Shown here in pieces: positions 35,963 to 45,934 of a DNA stretch of 64,000 nt. The stretch comes from CAYOHR01 sp964512145 (GTDB taxonomy: Bacteria > Bacteroidota > Bacteroidia > Flavobacteriales_G > JALEGO01): the NCBI GenBank assembly GCA_964512145.1, contig CAZEIM010000004.1:1-64000 (forward strand), given 5' to 3'. A model generated the notes under the pieces. That model was not told the DNA's origin and did not search any database. It saw only the letters and a list, made by a program, of their open reading frames with translations. Each line of letters begins with the position of its first letter. The first letter of the stretch is position 1. The translations under genes were made by a program, and so were the position numbers.

Positions 35963-37363
35963 ATGAGTATACGTAAAGCACAAGAAATAATAGGTTCATT
36001 TGACGCTTATGAAAAAAATCAATTCAAAAAATTTTTAGAGTCTCCTTATTTTAATCAAAAAGTTGAATTATCTATGTTATTTGACATATTGAGTTCACTA
36101 AAAAAATCTAAAAAATCGGAAGAAGAAGAGTATCCAGATATCTTTCATAAAATTTATGGTAAAACATTGCCTTATAATTCGGTAAAAATGAATCATCTTT
36201 TTTCTTCGCTTCTAAAATGTGTAGAAGAATATTTAATGATTCAAGAGCTTGGAATGCAAGAACAATTAAAAAAACTTAATTTAATTAAGGCCTACAGGAA
36301 ACGAAGTTTAAAAAAACATTTCGATTATCATTATTACGATAAAAAAAAGCAGACTAAAAATTCACAGAAGGATTCAGAATCTTTTTTTTACGAATATTTG
36401 CTGTTGCAAGAAGAGTACCATTTGTATGCAAATACAGAAAGGTTTATTAGTCAAATGCAACATATGAATGACGCCTTAAACAATCATTTTATAGTTAATA
36501 GCTTAAAACAAGCATGTCAGGGACTCGCCTTAAAAAACATTTCCAATGTTTCGTATCATCAGGAATTTTTAGATGTCATTGTTCAGTATTTAGATAAAAA
36601 TCCACCCGAAGATTATTTAATCCAAATTTATCATCAAATATTTCTTTTATACTCAGAAAAAGATCAAGTTTCATTAGATAATTTGCTTACGTTATTTATG
36701 AAAAATAAACAAACTATTTTTGATAAAGAGCGAAAAGACATACACTATTTACTTATTAGTTTTATTATTAAAAAGCTAAATTTAGGTAGAAGCCAACCTC
36801 TAGAGAAGGTTCTGCTAACCTTATATCAAATAGGTTTAGATGAGGGATTTATATTGGAAAACAACCAACTGTCCCCTTTTACGTATAGAAATATATCTAC
36901 CATAGCTATCCTAAATAAGGAATATGACTGGTGTTTTGAATTTATTCATCATTACAAAACTTCGCTTCCCTTAAGCTTACAAGATAGTTTTTATCATTTT
37001 TGTTTATCAAAGTACTATTTCGCCATTAAGGACTTTAAACAATCGGCTCAAAACATGAACAAAGTAAATACCGAGGATATTTTAACTATGTTAAACGCTA
37101 AAGCAACCTTAATAAAAGCCTATTATGAATTAAACGACTCGGTTTTTGCCGATTACCAGTTGCAGAGATTAAAGCAATTTTTATGGAGAAAAAATTTATC
37201 CACCTATCATAAAACCAATTACCAAAATTTTATTAAATACGTGAATTTGTTATTGAATTTAAACATATCTAAGAAAGATAAAATTATGACTGAAATTCAA
37301 CAAGAAAAAATATTAACAGAAAAGGAGTGGCTTATTGAAAAAATAAAACAAGCAAAAATTTAG
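35963..37363 (+). CDS. Helical-repeat protein of unknown function
   Basis: I do not recognise a named family. It has 466 residues, is almost entirely predicted helix and rich in Lys, Leu, Tyr and Phe, with no signal peptide or membrane segment. The N-terminus (AQEIIGSFDAYEKNQFKKFL) and a run of paired helices between 130 and 440 (for example DWCFEFIHHYK, KYYFAIKDFKQSAQNMNKV, ATLIKAYYELND) look like a TPR-type solenoid. Genes of this kind occur in other Bacteroidota as lone hypothetical proteins. It lies between the divergent T9SS block and the act operon; the 209-base gap before actA contains a separate promoter, so it is probably its own unit. Confidence 0.75.
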   Translation: MSIRKAQEIIGSFDAYEKNQFKKFLESPYFNQKVELSMLFDILSSLKKSKKSEEEEYPDIFHKIYGKTLPYNSVKMNHLFSSLLKCVEEYLMIQELGMQEQLKKLNLIKAYRKRSLKKHFDYHYYDKKKQTKNSQKDSESFFYEYLLLQEEYHLYANTERFISQMQHMNDALNNHFIVNSLKQACQGLALKNISNVSYHQEFLDVIVQYLDKNPPEDYLIQIYHQIFLLYSEKDQVSLDNLLTLFMKNKQTIFDKERKDIHYLLISFIIKKLNLGRSQPLEKVLLTLYQIGLDEGFILENNQLSPFTYRNISTIAILNKEYDWCFEFIHHYKTSLPLSLQDSFYHFCLSKYYFAIKDFKQSAQNMNKVNTEDILTMLNAKATLIKAYYELNDSVFADYQLQRLKQFLWRKNLSTYHKTNYQNFIKYVNLLLNLNISKKDKIMTEIQQEKILTEKEWLIEKIKQAKI

Positions 37364-37476
37364 TCTTACACATATAAGATAGTTCTATTAAATTTTCTTT
37401 TATTTATGTCGCTAACCATTATAATTCGAACATTACTTTGAATAAAATTTCATTATTTACCCATGATAAAAATCAT

Positions 37477-37505
37477 AAATTATTTAGAATAATTCTAAAT
37501 AATTT
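37477..37505. promoter_or_regulatory. Perfect palindrome upstream of the act operon: operator-like site
   Basis: Thirteen-base arms (37477-37489, 37493-37505) around TAA are perfectly complementary. The core is TTTAGA (37483-37488), five bases, TCTAAA (37494-37499), the same spacing as at the SufT-like gene. It lies 32 bases before the -33 element. A T-run follows on the plus strand, so a weak terminator for the upstream gene is an alternative reading, but the stem has only two G-C pairs. Confidence 0.6.
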
Positions 37506-37536
37506 TTTTAACACTAGCTTTTTGTTATAAAATTCT

Positions 37537-37565
37537 TTGAATTGTGATTCTAAAATATAAATTTG
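37537..37565 (+). promoter_or_regulatory. Promoter of the act-cox operon
   Basis: TTG (37537-37539), 18 bases, then TAAATTTG (37558-37565), an exact -7 box. The predicted start is near 37572, which makes the ATG at 37573 unlikely and favours ATG 37603 for actA. A TCTAAA half-site lies at 37549-37554 between the boxes. Confidence 0.7.
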
Positions 37566-37602
37566 CCGATTAATGAAAATTAGCATTCATAAAAATCAAT
37601 AT

Positions 37603-38865
37603 ATGCTTATTAAAAACCCTATTTTTTTAGCGTTGTTCTACTTGTTTTTCTCGTTACATGTAGTTCAGGCTCAAGATGGTAAAGCTTTGTTTAAAAATAA
37701 TTGTGCCTCTTGTCATGCACCTACGGAAAAAAAAGTATTGGGACCCGGATTAAAAGGTTTTTGGGACAGAATTCCCGGAGGCGATGAAGAGGGAAAAAAG
37801 AAGTGGTATGTTAATTGGGTAAAAAATGCAGCTCAAATTATTAGTAGTAAGTCTGACCCTTATGTAAACAAAATTGTAGCCGAGGCGAATGGTACAATTA
37901 TGAATTCTCAGGGGCATTTGTCAGACGAAGAAATCATGGCCATTGCTCAATATGTTTTCGACTATCAAGAACCAGTGGCAGCAACCACAGGAGGAGCACA
38001 GGTTCAAAATCCATTTGCTCCGGTGTCCGAAAAAAGTAATACGTCTACCTATTTTTGGACGATTGCTATATTTTTAATTTTATTGATTTTAGTATCTACA
38101 TTAAGGGGAATTAATAGATCTTTAAAAGAAGTTATCAGTGAAAAAGACGGAAGTATACTTCAACCTAAACGAAATATTTTACAAGCTACCGGACACTGGA
38201 TTATGACCAATAAGGTAGGTTTCGGATTAATTATACTTTTATTGAGTGCTATTTATCTTACCAAATGGTATATTGATATTTCAGATAATATAGGAGTTTA
38301 TCAAGGTTATGCGCCTGAACAACCCATTAAATTTTCACATGCGATTCATGCTGGAGAAAATAAAATAAATTGTGTGTATTGCCATCACAGTGCTGAAAAA
38401 GGAAAAAATGCAGGTATACCTTCTGTTAATATCTGTATGAATTGTCATAAAGCCATCAACGAAGGAACTTGGACAGGTACCGAAGAAATTGCTAAAATTT
38501 ATGAAGCAGCTGGTTACAACCCAGAAACTCAACGATACGAAAAACCAGAAAAACCTATTCGGTGGGTTAGAATACATAATTTACCGGATTTAGCGTATTT
38601 TAATCACTCTCAACATGTGGTAGTTGGTCAAATTGAATGTCAAACATGTCATGGAAAGGTAGAAGAAATGCACCTTTTAAAACAAGAATCAGAGTTAACT
38701 ATGGGATGGTGTATTAATTGTCACCGAGAAACGGAAGTGAAAATGGAAGGAAATGCATATTACAACAAAATGTTTACGGAGTTAGTGGAGAAACATAAAG
38801 GTAAAGTAACGAAATTTACTGTAGAGGATATTGGTGGATTAGAGTGTGCAAAATGTCATTATTAA
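37603..38865 (+). CDS. actA: Alternative complex III subunit ActA (multihaem cytochrome c)
   Basis: About 420 residues. A signal peptide (MLIKNPIFLALFYLFFSLHVVQAQ) leads to a monohaem cytochrome c domain (CASCH), then one membrane helix, a second helix, and a five-haem domain with CVYCH, CMNCH, CQTCH, CINCH and CAKCH. The fusion of a monohaem domain to the pentahaem core is the usual Bacteroidota form. In the complex ActA passes electrons from menaquinol toward ActE or the oxidase. I chose the ATG at 37603 rather than 37573 because it gives a standard signal peptide and a normal leader from the promoter. First gene of actABCDEF-coxBA. Confidence 0.93.
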   Translation: MLIKNPIFLALFYLFFSLHVVQAQDGKALFKNNCASCHAPTEKKVLGPGLKGFWDRIPGGDEEGKKKWYVNWVKNAAQIISSKSDPYVNKIVAEANGTIMNSQGHLSDEEIMAIAQYVFDYQEPVAATTGGAQVQNPFAPVSEKSNTSTYFWTIAIFLILLILVSTLRGINRSLKEVISEKDGSILQPKRNILQATGHWIMTNKVGFGLIILLLSAIYLTKWYIDISDNIGVYQGYAPEQPIKFSHAIHAGENKINCVYCHHSAEKGKNAGIPSVNICMNCHKAINEGTWTGTEEIAKIYEAAGYNPETQRYEKPEKPIRWVRIHNLPDLAYFNHSQHVVVGQIECQTCHGKVEEMHLLKQESELTMGWCINCHRETEVKMEGNAYYNKMFTELVEKHKGKVTKFTVEDIGGLECAKCHY

Positions 38866-38885
38866 TAATGAATGAAAATTGATTT

Positions 38886-41800
38886 ATGAGCGAACAAAAA
38901 AAATATTGGAACAGCATTCAACAACTAGAAGGAGATAAATCATTTGTTGAAACTTCCGAAAAGGAATTTGCAGAATATATTCCTGTAGATGAATTTTTAA
39001 GTAACCATAATTTAGATAAAGCCACTACATCTCGTAGAGATTTCCTAAAGTTTTTAGGATTTAGTGTTTCTGCGGCAACGTTAGCAGCTTGTGAAACACC
39101 GGTTGTTCGTTCTATACCATACGTTAATAAACCGGAAGAGATTACACCAGGTGTAGCGAATTACTATGCATCTACCTATTACGATGGACATGATTATTGT
39201 TCTATTTTAGTAAAAACAAGAGAAGGTAGGCCTATATTTATTGAAGGCAATAAAATTTCTGGTGTAACCAAAGGAGGTATAAATGCCAGAGTGAATTCTT
39301 CTATATTATCTTTGTATGATACCAAAAGAATTAAACAACCCTTAAAAAACAATGAACCATCTACTTGGGAGGTTGTAGATAGTGAAATATCCGATAAAAT
39401 TAAAAATGCAGCTGCTAGCGGTAAAAAAGTTAGGTTAGTAACCAACACAATTATTAGTCCATCTTCCAAAATGCTGATCGATGAATTTATTTCTAAAGTA
39501 AATTCTTATTCTAATGTTGTAGGTAGTTCACCTGCCAAACATGTATCCTATGATACGATTTCTTATTCAGGCATGTTAAATGCCAATGAAAAAATGTTTG
39601 GAAAATCTTTTATACCCGGTTATCGTTTTGATAAAGCTAAAGTAATATGCAGTATAGGGGCTGATTTTTTAAGTACTTGGTTAAATAGTATAGAATACTC
39701 CAAACAATATGCTTCGGTTCGTAATCCCAAAGGATCTTGGATGACCAAACACTATCAAATAGAAAGTGGTTATTCTCTTACAGGAACCAACGCGGACGTT
39801 CGAATTCCGGTTAAACCATCTGAACAGGGTAAAGTAGCTGTTATGTTATATAACGAATTAGCTAAATTAACTGGTTCTAGTTCATTAAATTCAGTGACCT
39901 TATCATCTGATGCAGAATTAGTAGGTTCTAAAGTAAAAACATTAGCTCAAGACTTACTTAATCATAAAGGAGAGTCTTTAGTAGTTTGTGGATCAAACGA
40001 TCAAAACACTCAAATGGTGGTAAATGCCATAAATAATTTATTGAGTAATTATGGTTCAACAGTAGATACAAACTATGTTTCTTATACTAAATCAGCTAAA
40101 GACCAAGATATCACCACATTAATAAATGAAATAAAATCTGGTGAAGTTGAAGTATTGCTTATGTATAATGTAGACCCTGTATATTCTTTACCTTCTAATC
40201 TTCAGTTTTCAGCTTTATTAGATAAGGTAAACGTTAAAGTGTCATTTTCAGACAAGCATAACTATACCACTCAATTATGTAATTATGTATGCCCAGATCA
40301 TCATTATTTAGAGTCGTGGAACGATGCTAATCCTACCAATGGCACTTATAGTATTACACAGCCAGTAATAAGTCCTTTATTTAGTACTCGTCAATTTCAG
40401 GATTCACTTATAAAGTGGGCAGGATTATCCGGAACTTTTTATGACTATATGAAATCTACATGGGAAAAATATGGTTTTCCTCGACAAAATAAGTATTCTA
40501 ACTTTAGAGAATACTGGAATAAATCCTTACACGATGGAATTTCTGAAATGGAAGTCCCTCCGTCTAGTTTAGCTATAAATTTAGCAGATTTAAGCAATGC
40601 TTCTTCTCAAATATCAAGTACCCAAGAAGGAACATGGGAGTTAGAGTTGTATACTAAGACATCTATTTTAGATGGAGCACAAGCAGACAATCCTTGGCTA
40701 CAAGAATTACCCGACCCTGTATCAAAAGTAGTATGGGATAATTATATAACCATGAATCCATCCGACATGAAGGAAATGGGATTTTCAGTTAAAATTGGTC
40801 AAGAAGAACCGGCAGATATGGCCAAAGTAGTTACATCAGATGGATTAAGTATAGAATTGCCTGTATATCCCATTCCTGGTCAAAAAAGAAAAACATTTGG
40901 GATAGCTTTAGGATATGGAAAAGCCAAAGTTCCTAATCAGGCCACAAAAGAAATTGAAACGATTGGGAAAAATGCATTTCCTTTTTTAACTGTAAGTAAA
41001 AATGGAGATGTTTTATATTACAATACGCAAGTTAGTATTGAAAAAATTGAGGGCAAATATGCTTTAGCTTCTACCCAAACTCACCATACTATGATGGGTA
41101 GAAAAATCGTTCTTGAAACAACCATCGATACTTTTAAAAAGGGAAAAGACGCATATAATCCCCAAATTAAATTGAGTGATGCTTACGGAGAAAAGAAAAT
41201 TCCAACGGAAATTAACTTGTGGGCGGATCACCCCATTGAAACTTTCGGACACCGTTGGGGTATGTCCATAGATTTAAGCACATGTATCGGTTGTAGTGCA
41301 TGTGTAACAGCTTGTACAATCGAAAATAATGTCCCCATTGTTGGTCGAGATGAGGTAAGAAGAAATAGAGATATGTTCTGGTTAAGAATTGACAGATATT
41401 TCTCAAGCGATATGTCTAAAGAAGTAGCAAAAGATGAAAATGTTGGAAAAATTGAGATGTATCGAAAAATGGAAGATCCTTCAGAATATCCAAGTGTTGT
41501 TCATCAACCTGTAATGTGTCAGCATTGTAATCACGCGCCTTGCGAAACGGTTTGCCCGGTTGCAGCTACTACTCATAGCAACGAAGGATTAAATCAAATG
41601 GCATATAACCGTTGTATCGGTACTCGTTATTGTGCAAATAACTGTCCATACAAAGTAAGAAGATTCAATTGGTTTCAATACGATAGTTACCATAAATTTA
41701 CTGGAATTAACCCTGCTCAGGATGATATTTCTAGAATGGTACTTAATCCTGATGTTGTTGTTAGATCTAGAGGGGTGATGGAAAAATGTACCATGTGTGT

Positions 41801-42053
41801 GCAAAAAATTCAAGCAGGAAAGTTAGAAGCAAAAAAACGAGGAGAAAAAGTTCAGGATGGGTCAATTGTTACAGCTTGTGCATCTGCTTGTCCTACTAAC
41901 GCCATAACATTTGGTGATATTAACGACAATACTTCTGCTGTTAACAAATCGTTTGAAGATGAACGTTCTTACTTCTTATTAGAAGAAGTAGGTACTCAAC
42001 CAAATGTTAAATATTTAGCCAAAGTTAGAAATATTCAATCGCAAGAAGCTTAA
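38886..42053 (+). CDS. actB: Alternative complex III subunit ActB (molybdopterin-like and 4Fe-4S)
   Basis: A 1055-residue protein with an internal Tat-like signal (TTSRRDFLKFLGFSVSA, about 47-63) and a Cys just after, ending AAC. Residues of about 75-780 form an oxidoreductase-like domain of the molybdopterin family; in known ACIII structures this part holds no Mo cofactor. A ferredoxin-like domain with four cysteine clusters follows: CIGCSACVTAC (about 800), CQHCNHAPCETVCP (about 878), CIGTRYCANNCP (about 910) and CTMCVQK with a later CASACP. These should bind three 4Fe-4S and one 3Fe-4S cluster. It sits on the periplasmic side and links ActA to ActC. Confidence 0.95.
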   Translation: MSEQKKYWNSIQQLEGDKSFVETSEKEFAEYIPVDEFLSNHNLDKATTSRRDFLKFLGFSVSAATLAACETPVVRSIPYVNKPEEITPGVANYYASTYYDGHDYCSILVKTREGRPIFIEGNKISGVTKGGINARVNSSILSLYDTKRIKQPLKNNEPSTWEVVDSEISDKIKNAAASGKKVRLVTNTIISPSSKMLIDEFISKVNSYSNVVGSSPAKHVSYDTISYSGMLNANEKMFGKSFIPGYRFDKAKVICSIGADFLSTWLNSIEYSKQYASVRNPKGSWMTKHYQIESGYSLTGTNADVRIPVKPSEQGKVAVMLYNELAKLTGSSSLNSVTLSSDAELVGSKVKTLAQDLLNHKGESLVVCGSNDQNTQMVVNAINNLLSNYGSTVDTNYVSYTKSAKDQDITTLINEIKSGEVEVLLMYNVDPVYSLPSNLQFSALLDKVNVKVSFSDKHNYTTQLCNYVCPDHHYLESWNDANPTNGTYSITQPVISPLFSTRQFQDSLIKWAGLSGTFYDYMKSTWEKYGFPRQNKYSNFREYWNKSLHDGISEMEVPPSSLAINLADLSNASSQISSTQEGTWELELYTKTSILDGAQADNPWLQELPDPVSKVVWDNYITMNPSDMKEMGFSVKIGQEEPADMAKVVTSDGLSIELPVYPIPGQKRKTFGIALGYGKAKVPNQATKEIETIGKNAFPFLTVSKNGDVLYYNTQVSIEKIEGKYALASTQTHHTMMGRKIVLETTIDTFKKGKDAYNPQIKLSDAYGEKKIPTEINLWADHPIETFGHRWGMSIDLSTCIGCSACVTACTIENNVPIVGRDEVRRNRDMFWLRIDRYFSSDMSKEVAKDENVGKIEMYRKMEDPSEYPSVVHQPVMCQHCNHAPCETVCPVAATTHSNEGLNQMAYNRCIGTRYCANNCPYKVRRFNWFQYDSYHKFTGINPAQDDISRMVLNPDVVVRSRGVMEKCTMCVQKIQAGKLEAKKRGEKVQDGSIVTACASACPTNAITFGDINDNTSAVNKSFEDERSYFLLEEVGTQPNVKYLAKVRNIQSQEA

Positions 42054-42064
42054 TTGATAGTACT

Positions 42065-43514
42065 ATGCATAAAGACGCAGAAATAAGGGAACCATTAATT
42101 TTAGGAGATAAATCCTACGGACAAATTACTAAAGATGTAGTGGCTCCGGTATTTGGTAAAGCTAATAAATACTTTAAATTAGTTTACGCCCTATCCGGAT
42201 TGATTGCTCTTTGGGGAGTAGGTTGTATTGTTTATACCGTAGGTACTGGTATTGGTGTTTGGGGTTTAAATAATACAGTGGATTGGGCTTGGGATATTAC
42301 AAACTTTGTTTGGTGGGTAGGTATTGGTCATGCCGGTACGTTAATTTCTGCTGTTTTATTGCTATTCAGACAACGTTGGAGAATGGCTATTAACCGTTCA
42401 GCAGAGGCAATGACTATTTTTGCTGTTTTAATGGCGGCTTTATTCCCTTTGCTTCATATGGGTAGGGTTTGGATGTTACCCTGGGCTTTCCCGCCATTTT
42501 TGCTCTTACCAAATAAATTTGGTTCTCTTTGGGTAAACTTTAACTCTCCATTACTTTGGGATATTTTTGCAATCTCTACTTATTTTACAGTTTCTTTAGT
42601 GTTTTGGTATATTGGTTTAATACCAGATTTTGCTACTATCAGAGATAAAGCAATTAAACCTCTTACCAAAAATATTTATAAAATATTAAGTTTCGGATGG
42701 ACAGGAGATGCTAAAGCTTGGATACGATTTGAGGAAGTATCTTTGGTGTTGGCCGGATTAGCCACCCCACTAGTTTTTTCAGTTCACTCAATTGTAAGTA
42801 TGGACTTTGCTACCTCTGTAATTCCGGGTTGGCATACTACCATTTTCCCGCCTTACTTTGTTGCGGGTGCGGTTTTCTCGGGTTTTGCAATGGTTTTGAN
42901 NNNNNNNNNCGCTTTTATTAATAGTACGTAAAGTATTACATTTAGAAGATTATATTACGGTAAAGCATGTCGAATATATGAATATTGTAATTGTAATTAC
43001 AGGTTCTATGGTTGGGGTCGCTTATTTATCTGAGTTATTTATTTCGTGGTATTCAGGGGTAGAATATGAGGGTTATGCCTTTTTAAATAGAGCTACCGGA
43101 CCATACTGGTGGGCTTATTGGTCTATGATGACTTGTAATGTAATCACTCCACAATTATTTTGGTTTAAAAAAATCAGAAGAAGCTTAGTCTTATCTTTTA
43201 TCCTTTCTATTTTTGTAAATATTGGAATGTGGTTTGAGCGTTTTGTAATTATTGTTACTTCCTTACACAGAGATTACTTACCTTCTAGTTGGGATATGTT
43301 TTATCCCACTTTTGTGGATGTAGGTGTTTTTATAGGAACTATTGGTATTTTCTTCTTTTTGTTCTTAACATATAGCAGAGTTTTCCCAGTGTTGGCTCTT
43401 AATGAATTAAAATCAATCTTAAAAGTATCTGGAAACAATTTTAAATCCAAGAAATCAACACATAATCATCAGGATAAGAAAGAAAATGATAATTCAAACC
43501 ATGATAATCATTAA
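42065..43514 (+). CDS. actC: Alternative complex III subunit ActC (NrfD/PsrC-like quinol site), broken by a gap
   Basis: The N-terminal part (42065-42899) and C-terminal part (from about 42910) are one gene. Right of the gap the frame reads LLLIVRKVLHLEDYITVKHV and then MNIVIVITGSMVGVAY, the standard ActC continuation; the ATG at 42978 is internal. It is a ten-helix NrfD-family membrane protein, and the quinol site lies near its periplasmic face (WGVGCIVYTVGTGIGVWGLN and HAGTLISAV regions). The end is a charged, His-containing tail (THNHQDKKENDNSNHDNH). It oxidises menaquinol and may help move protons. Frame across the 10 N is off by one. Confidence 0.92.
42900..42909. other. Assembly gap (10 N) inside actC
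   Basis: The two halves of actC read in frames that differ by one base across the Ns, so the 10 N is a placeholder. Comparison with other ActC sequences suggests only a few codons are missing. Confidence 0.9.
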
Positions 43515-43517
43515 TAT

Positions 43518-44039
43518 ATGAGTAGAATTTACGGTTTATATAACGATGATGAAATTTTAGTTCAAGGAGCTAAAACTTTAGTAGATAAAGGGATAAAAGT
43601 TTCCGATGTTTATTCTCCTTTTCCGGTTCATGGTATTGAAAAAATTATTGGCATGAAGTGGACTCGCTTAGCTATATGTTCATTTATCTATGGATTAAGT
43701 GGTTTTACGTTGGCTCTTATTGGTTTTTGGTATTTTATGATTAGTGATTGGCCAATGAATATTGGTGGTAAACCTAACTGGACGTTATGGCATAATCTAC
43801 CTTCCTTTATTCCAGTATGTTTTGAGTTTACTGTTTTTTGTGCAGCTCATGGAATGGCACTTACATATTTAATAAGAAACTGGACATTTCCAGGAGTTGA
43901 ACCTCGTAATCCGGATCCAAGAACTACCGATGATCATTTTGCTATTGAAATTGATCCATCTATTAATAATAAATATTCAAAAGAAGAATTGAAATCATTA
44001 TTACAAAACACAGGGGTAGTTGAAGTATTTGAAAAATAA
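43518..44039 (+). CDS. actD: Alternative complex III subunit ActD (DUF3341)
   Basis: A 173-residue protein with a cytoplasmic N-terminal domain (IYGLYNDDEILVQGAKTL, then DVYSPFPVHGI) and two membrane helices (about 52-73 and 96-116), the DUF3341 layout. It is a structural subunit of ACIII with no cofactor. It starts 3 bases after actC ends and 6 bases before actE. Confidence 0.92.
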   Translation: MSRIYGLYNDDEILVQGAKTLVDKGIKVSDVYSPFPVHGIEKIIGMKWTRLAICSFIYGLSGFTLALIGFWYFMISDWPMNIGGKPNWTLWHNLPSFIPVCFEFTVFCAAHGMALTYLIRNWTFPGVEPRNPDPRTTDDHFAIEIDPSINNKYSKEELKSLLQNTGVVEVFEK

Positions 44040-44045
44040 TAAATT

Positions 44046-44672
44046 ATGACACCAATTAAACAAATCATAACTTTTTTAGCAGTTGTAATGCTTATATGGA
44101 CTGGTTGTAAATCAGATCCATTAAGTCCAGGTTTTGAATATATGCCAGATATGTATCGCTCTAAGTCATTAGAAACTTACGGTGAGTATAGCAATCAGGA
44201 TATTAATAATAATAATCATAAAATGACAGCTAGAAAGCCTGTAGAAGGAACCATAGCTCGAGGTTATAATATTTATCCTTATCCAAATACATTAGAAGGA
44301 TATGAACAAGCTGGAAATGAGTTGAACAATCCTATTGTATGTTCAGAGCAAATATTAAAAGAAGGAGAATTGTTATATGGAAAATTTTGTACACATTGTC
44401 ATGGTGCTGGAGGTAAAGGTGATGGTCAAATCACCAAAAGTTCAAAATGGCCTGGTCCACCGCCTGCTTACGATAGTCCACAATTAATTAATTTACCAGC
44501 TGGTAAAATGTTTCATTCTATCACATATGGTAAAGGAAATATGGGATCGCATGCTTCGCAATTAACACATGAAGAGCGATGGAAACTAGTGCATTATGTA
44601 CAAAAGTTACAAGGGAAATCATGCTTGGATAAAGAAAATGTTGCACTAGAAACTCAATCTGAAAATAAATAA
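44046..44672 (+). CDS. actE: Alternative complex III subunit ActE (monohaem cytochrome c lipoprotein)
   Basis: A 208-residue lipoprotein with the lipobox VMLIWTGC near residue 19 and a cytochrome c domain with haem motif CTHCHGAGGKGDG. A candidate axial Met lies in the KMFHSITYGKGNMGSH region. ActE is the likely donor to the oxidase in the supercomplex, since CoxB here has no fused haem domain. There are 6 bases before it and 8 bases to actF. Confidence 0.93.
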   Translation: MTPIKQIITFLAVVMLIWTGCKSDPLSPGFEYMPDMYRSKSLETYGEYSNQDINNNNHKMTARKPVEGTIARGYNIYPYPNTLEGYEQAGNELNNPIVCSEQILKEGELLYGKFCTHCHGAGGKGDGQITKSSKWPGPPPAYDSPQLINLPAGKMFHSITYGKGNMGSHASQLTHEERWKLVHYVQKLQGKSCLDKENVALETQSENK

Positions 44673-44680
44673 TACGTATC

Positions 44681-45922
44681 ATGGGATCACATACATATAA
44701 TTTAGACGATAAATTTCAATTTACTTCAAAATTAAAAAACATCTGTTTTATTTTAATTGGAATTGGTGTTGTTTCGTTAGTGGCATTAATTATTGGATCA
44801 TTTACGGGACACGATGAACACCATACAGGTGCTAACAGGTTATGGACTAATATTTTAATTAATGGGTTTTACTTTTTTGGAATAGCTTTAGGAGCAACAT
44901 TTTTTCTAGCGGTACAATATGCTGCAGAAGCTGGTTGGTCTATGGTTTTAAAAAGAATTATGGAGGCTGCTTCTAATTATCTTTTAATTGGAGCTATTCC
45001 GTTACTTCTTGTCTTTATTTCTGGTTTTGCTCATTGGCATCATATTTACCATTGGATGGATCCTGCAGTAACCACTCCGGGCTCGCCTGAATACGATGAG
45101 TTAATTGCCATTAAAAAACCATTTTTGAATATTGGTGTTTTTTCAGGTTTAACCATTTTATTTATTGCTGTATATATATTTTTCCAAAAGAAATTTATGG
45201 CTCGTTCCATAGAGGAAGATCAAACAGGTGGGTTATCCGTACATAAGAAAAATTTTACAGCAGCTGCTATTTTCTTGGTATTTTTTGGTTATACCTCTGT
45301 TGTTGCTAGCTGGTTATGGATAATGTCTATAGATACTCACTGGTTTAGTACATTATTTGGTTGGTATGTGTTTTCAGGCATTTGGATTTCTGCTTTAATT
45401 ACTATGGCGGTTACTACATTATGGCTTAAAAAAAGAGGTCATATGTCTTATATCAATACTTCTCACATACACGATTTAGGTAAATGGATGTTTGCTATTA
45501 GCTTTTTGTGGAGCTACTTATGGTTTTCGCAATTTTTATTAATTTGGTATGCTAATATCCCGGAGGAAGTATCTTATTACGTTCCTCGCGTATTTGGAGA
45601 GTATAGATATTTATACTTAGGGATGTTTTTTATAAACTTTTTATTACCTATGGTGTTTTTAATGGATAAAGACAATAAGAAAAATAGTAACTTTTTAATG
45701 GTTATTGGTATCATATTATTTTTCACCCATTGGTTAGATGTTTATTTAATGGTAACACCGGCTGTTTTAAAAGAGCACTTTCATATTGGATGGCAAGAAA
45801 TAGGTTTAATGTTAGGATTTTTAGGTGTTTTTGCATTTACACTTTTAAAATCTTTAAGCAAACGAAATTTAGTGGTTAAAAATAATCCGTATTTAGAAGA
45901 AAGTTTAAATTTTCATCAATAA
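44681..45922 (+). CDS. actF: Alternative complex III subunit ActF (NrfD-like membrane protein)
   Basis: A 413-residue protein with about ten hydrophobic helices, related to ActC but with poor quinol-site conservation, as known for this subunit. The segment LIGAIPLLLVFISGFAHWHH and the later SIDTHWFSTLFGWYVFSG are family landmarks. It forms the second NrfD-like half of the membrane arm and has been suggested to take part in proton movement. It is followed by coxB after 12 bases. Confidence 0.93.
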   Translation: MGSHTYNLDDKFQFTSKLKNICFILIGIGVVSLVALIIGSFTGHDEHHTGANRLWTNILINGFYFFGIALGATFFLAVQYAAEAGWSMVLKRIMEAASNYLLIGAIPLLLVFISGFAHWHHIYHWMDPAVTTPGSPEYDELIAIKKPFLNIGVFSGLTILFIAVYIFFQKKFMARSIEEDQTGGLSVHKKNFTAAAIFLVFFGYTSVVASWLWIMSIDTHWFSTLFGWYVFSGIWISALITMAVTTLWLKKRGHMSYINTSHIHDLGKWMFAISFLWSYLWFSQFLLIWYANIPEEVSYYVPRVFGEYRYLYLGMFFINFLLPMVFLMDKDNKKNSNFLMVIGIILFFTHWLDVYLMVTPAVLKEHFHIGWQEIGLMLGFLGVFAFTLLKSLSKRNLVVKNNPYLEESLNFHQ

Positions 45923-45934
45923 TAACATAACAAT

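Noticed and set aside
42978..43514. Separate membrane protein gene starting at the ATG at 42978
   Set aside because: The frame continues upstream to the gap edge with ActC-specific sequence (VRKVLHLEDYITVKHV), so it is the C-terminal half of actC.
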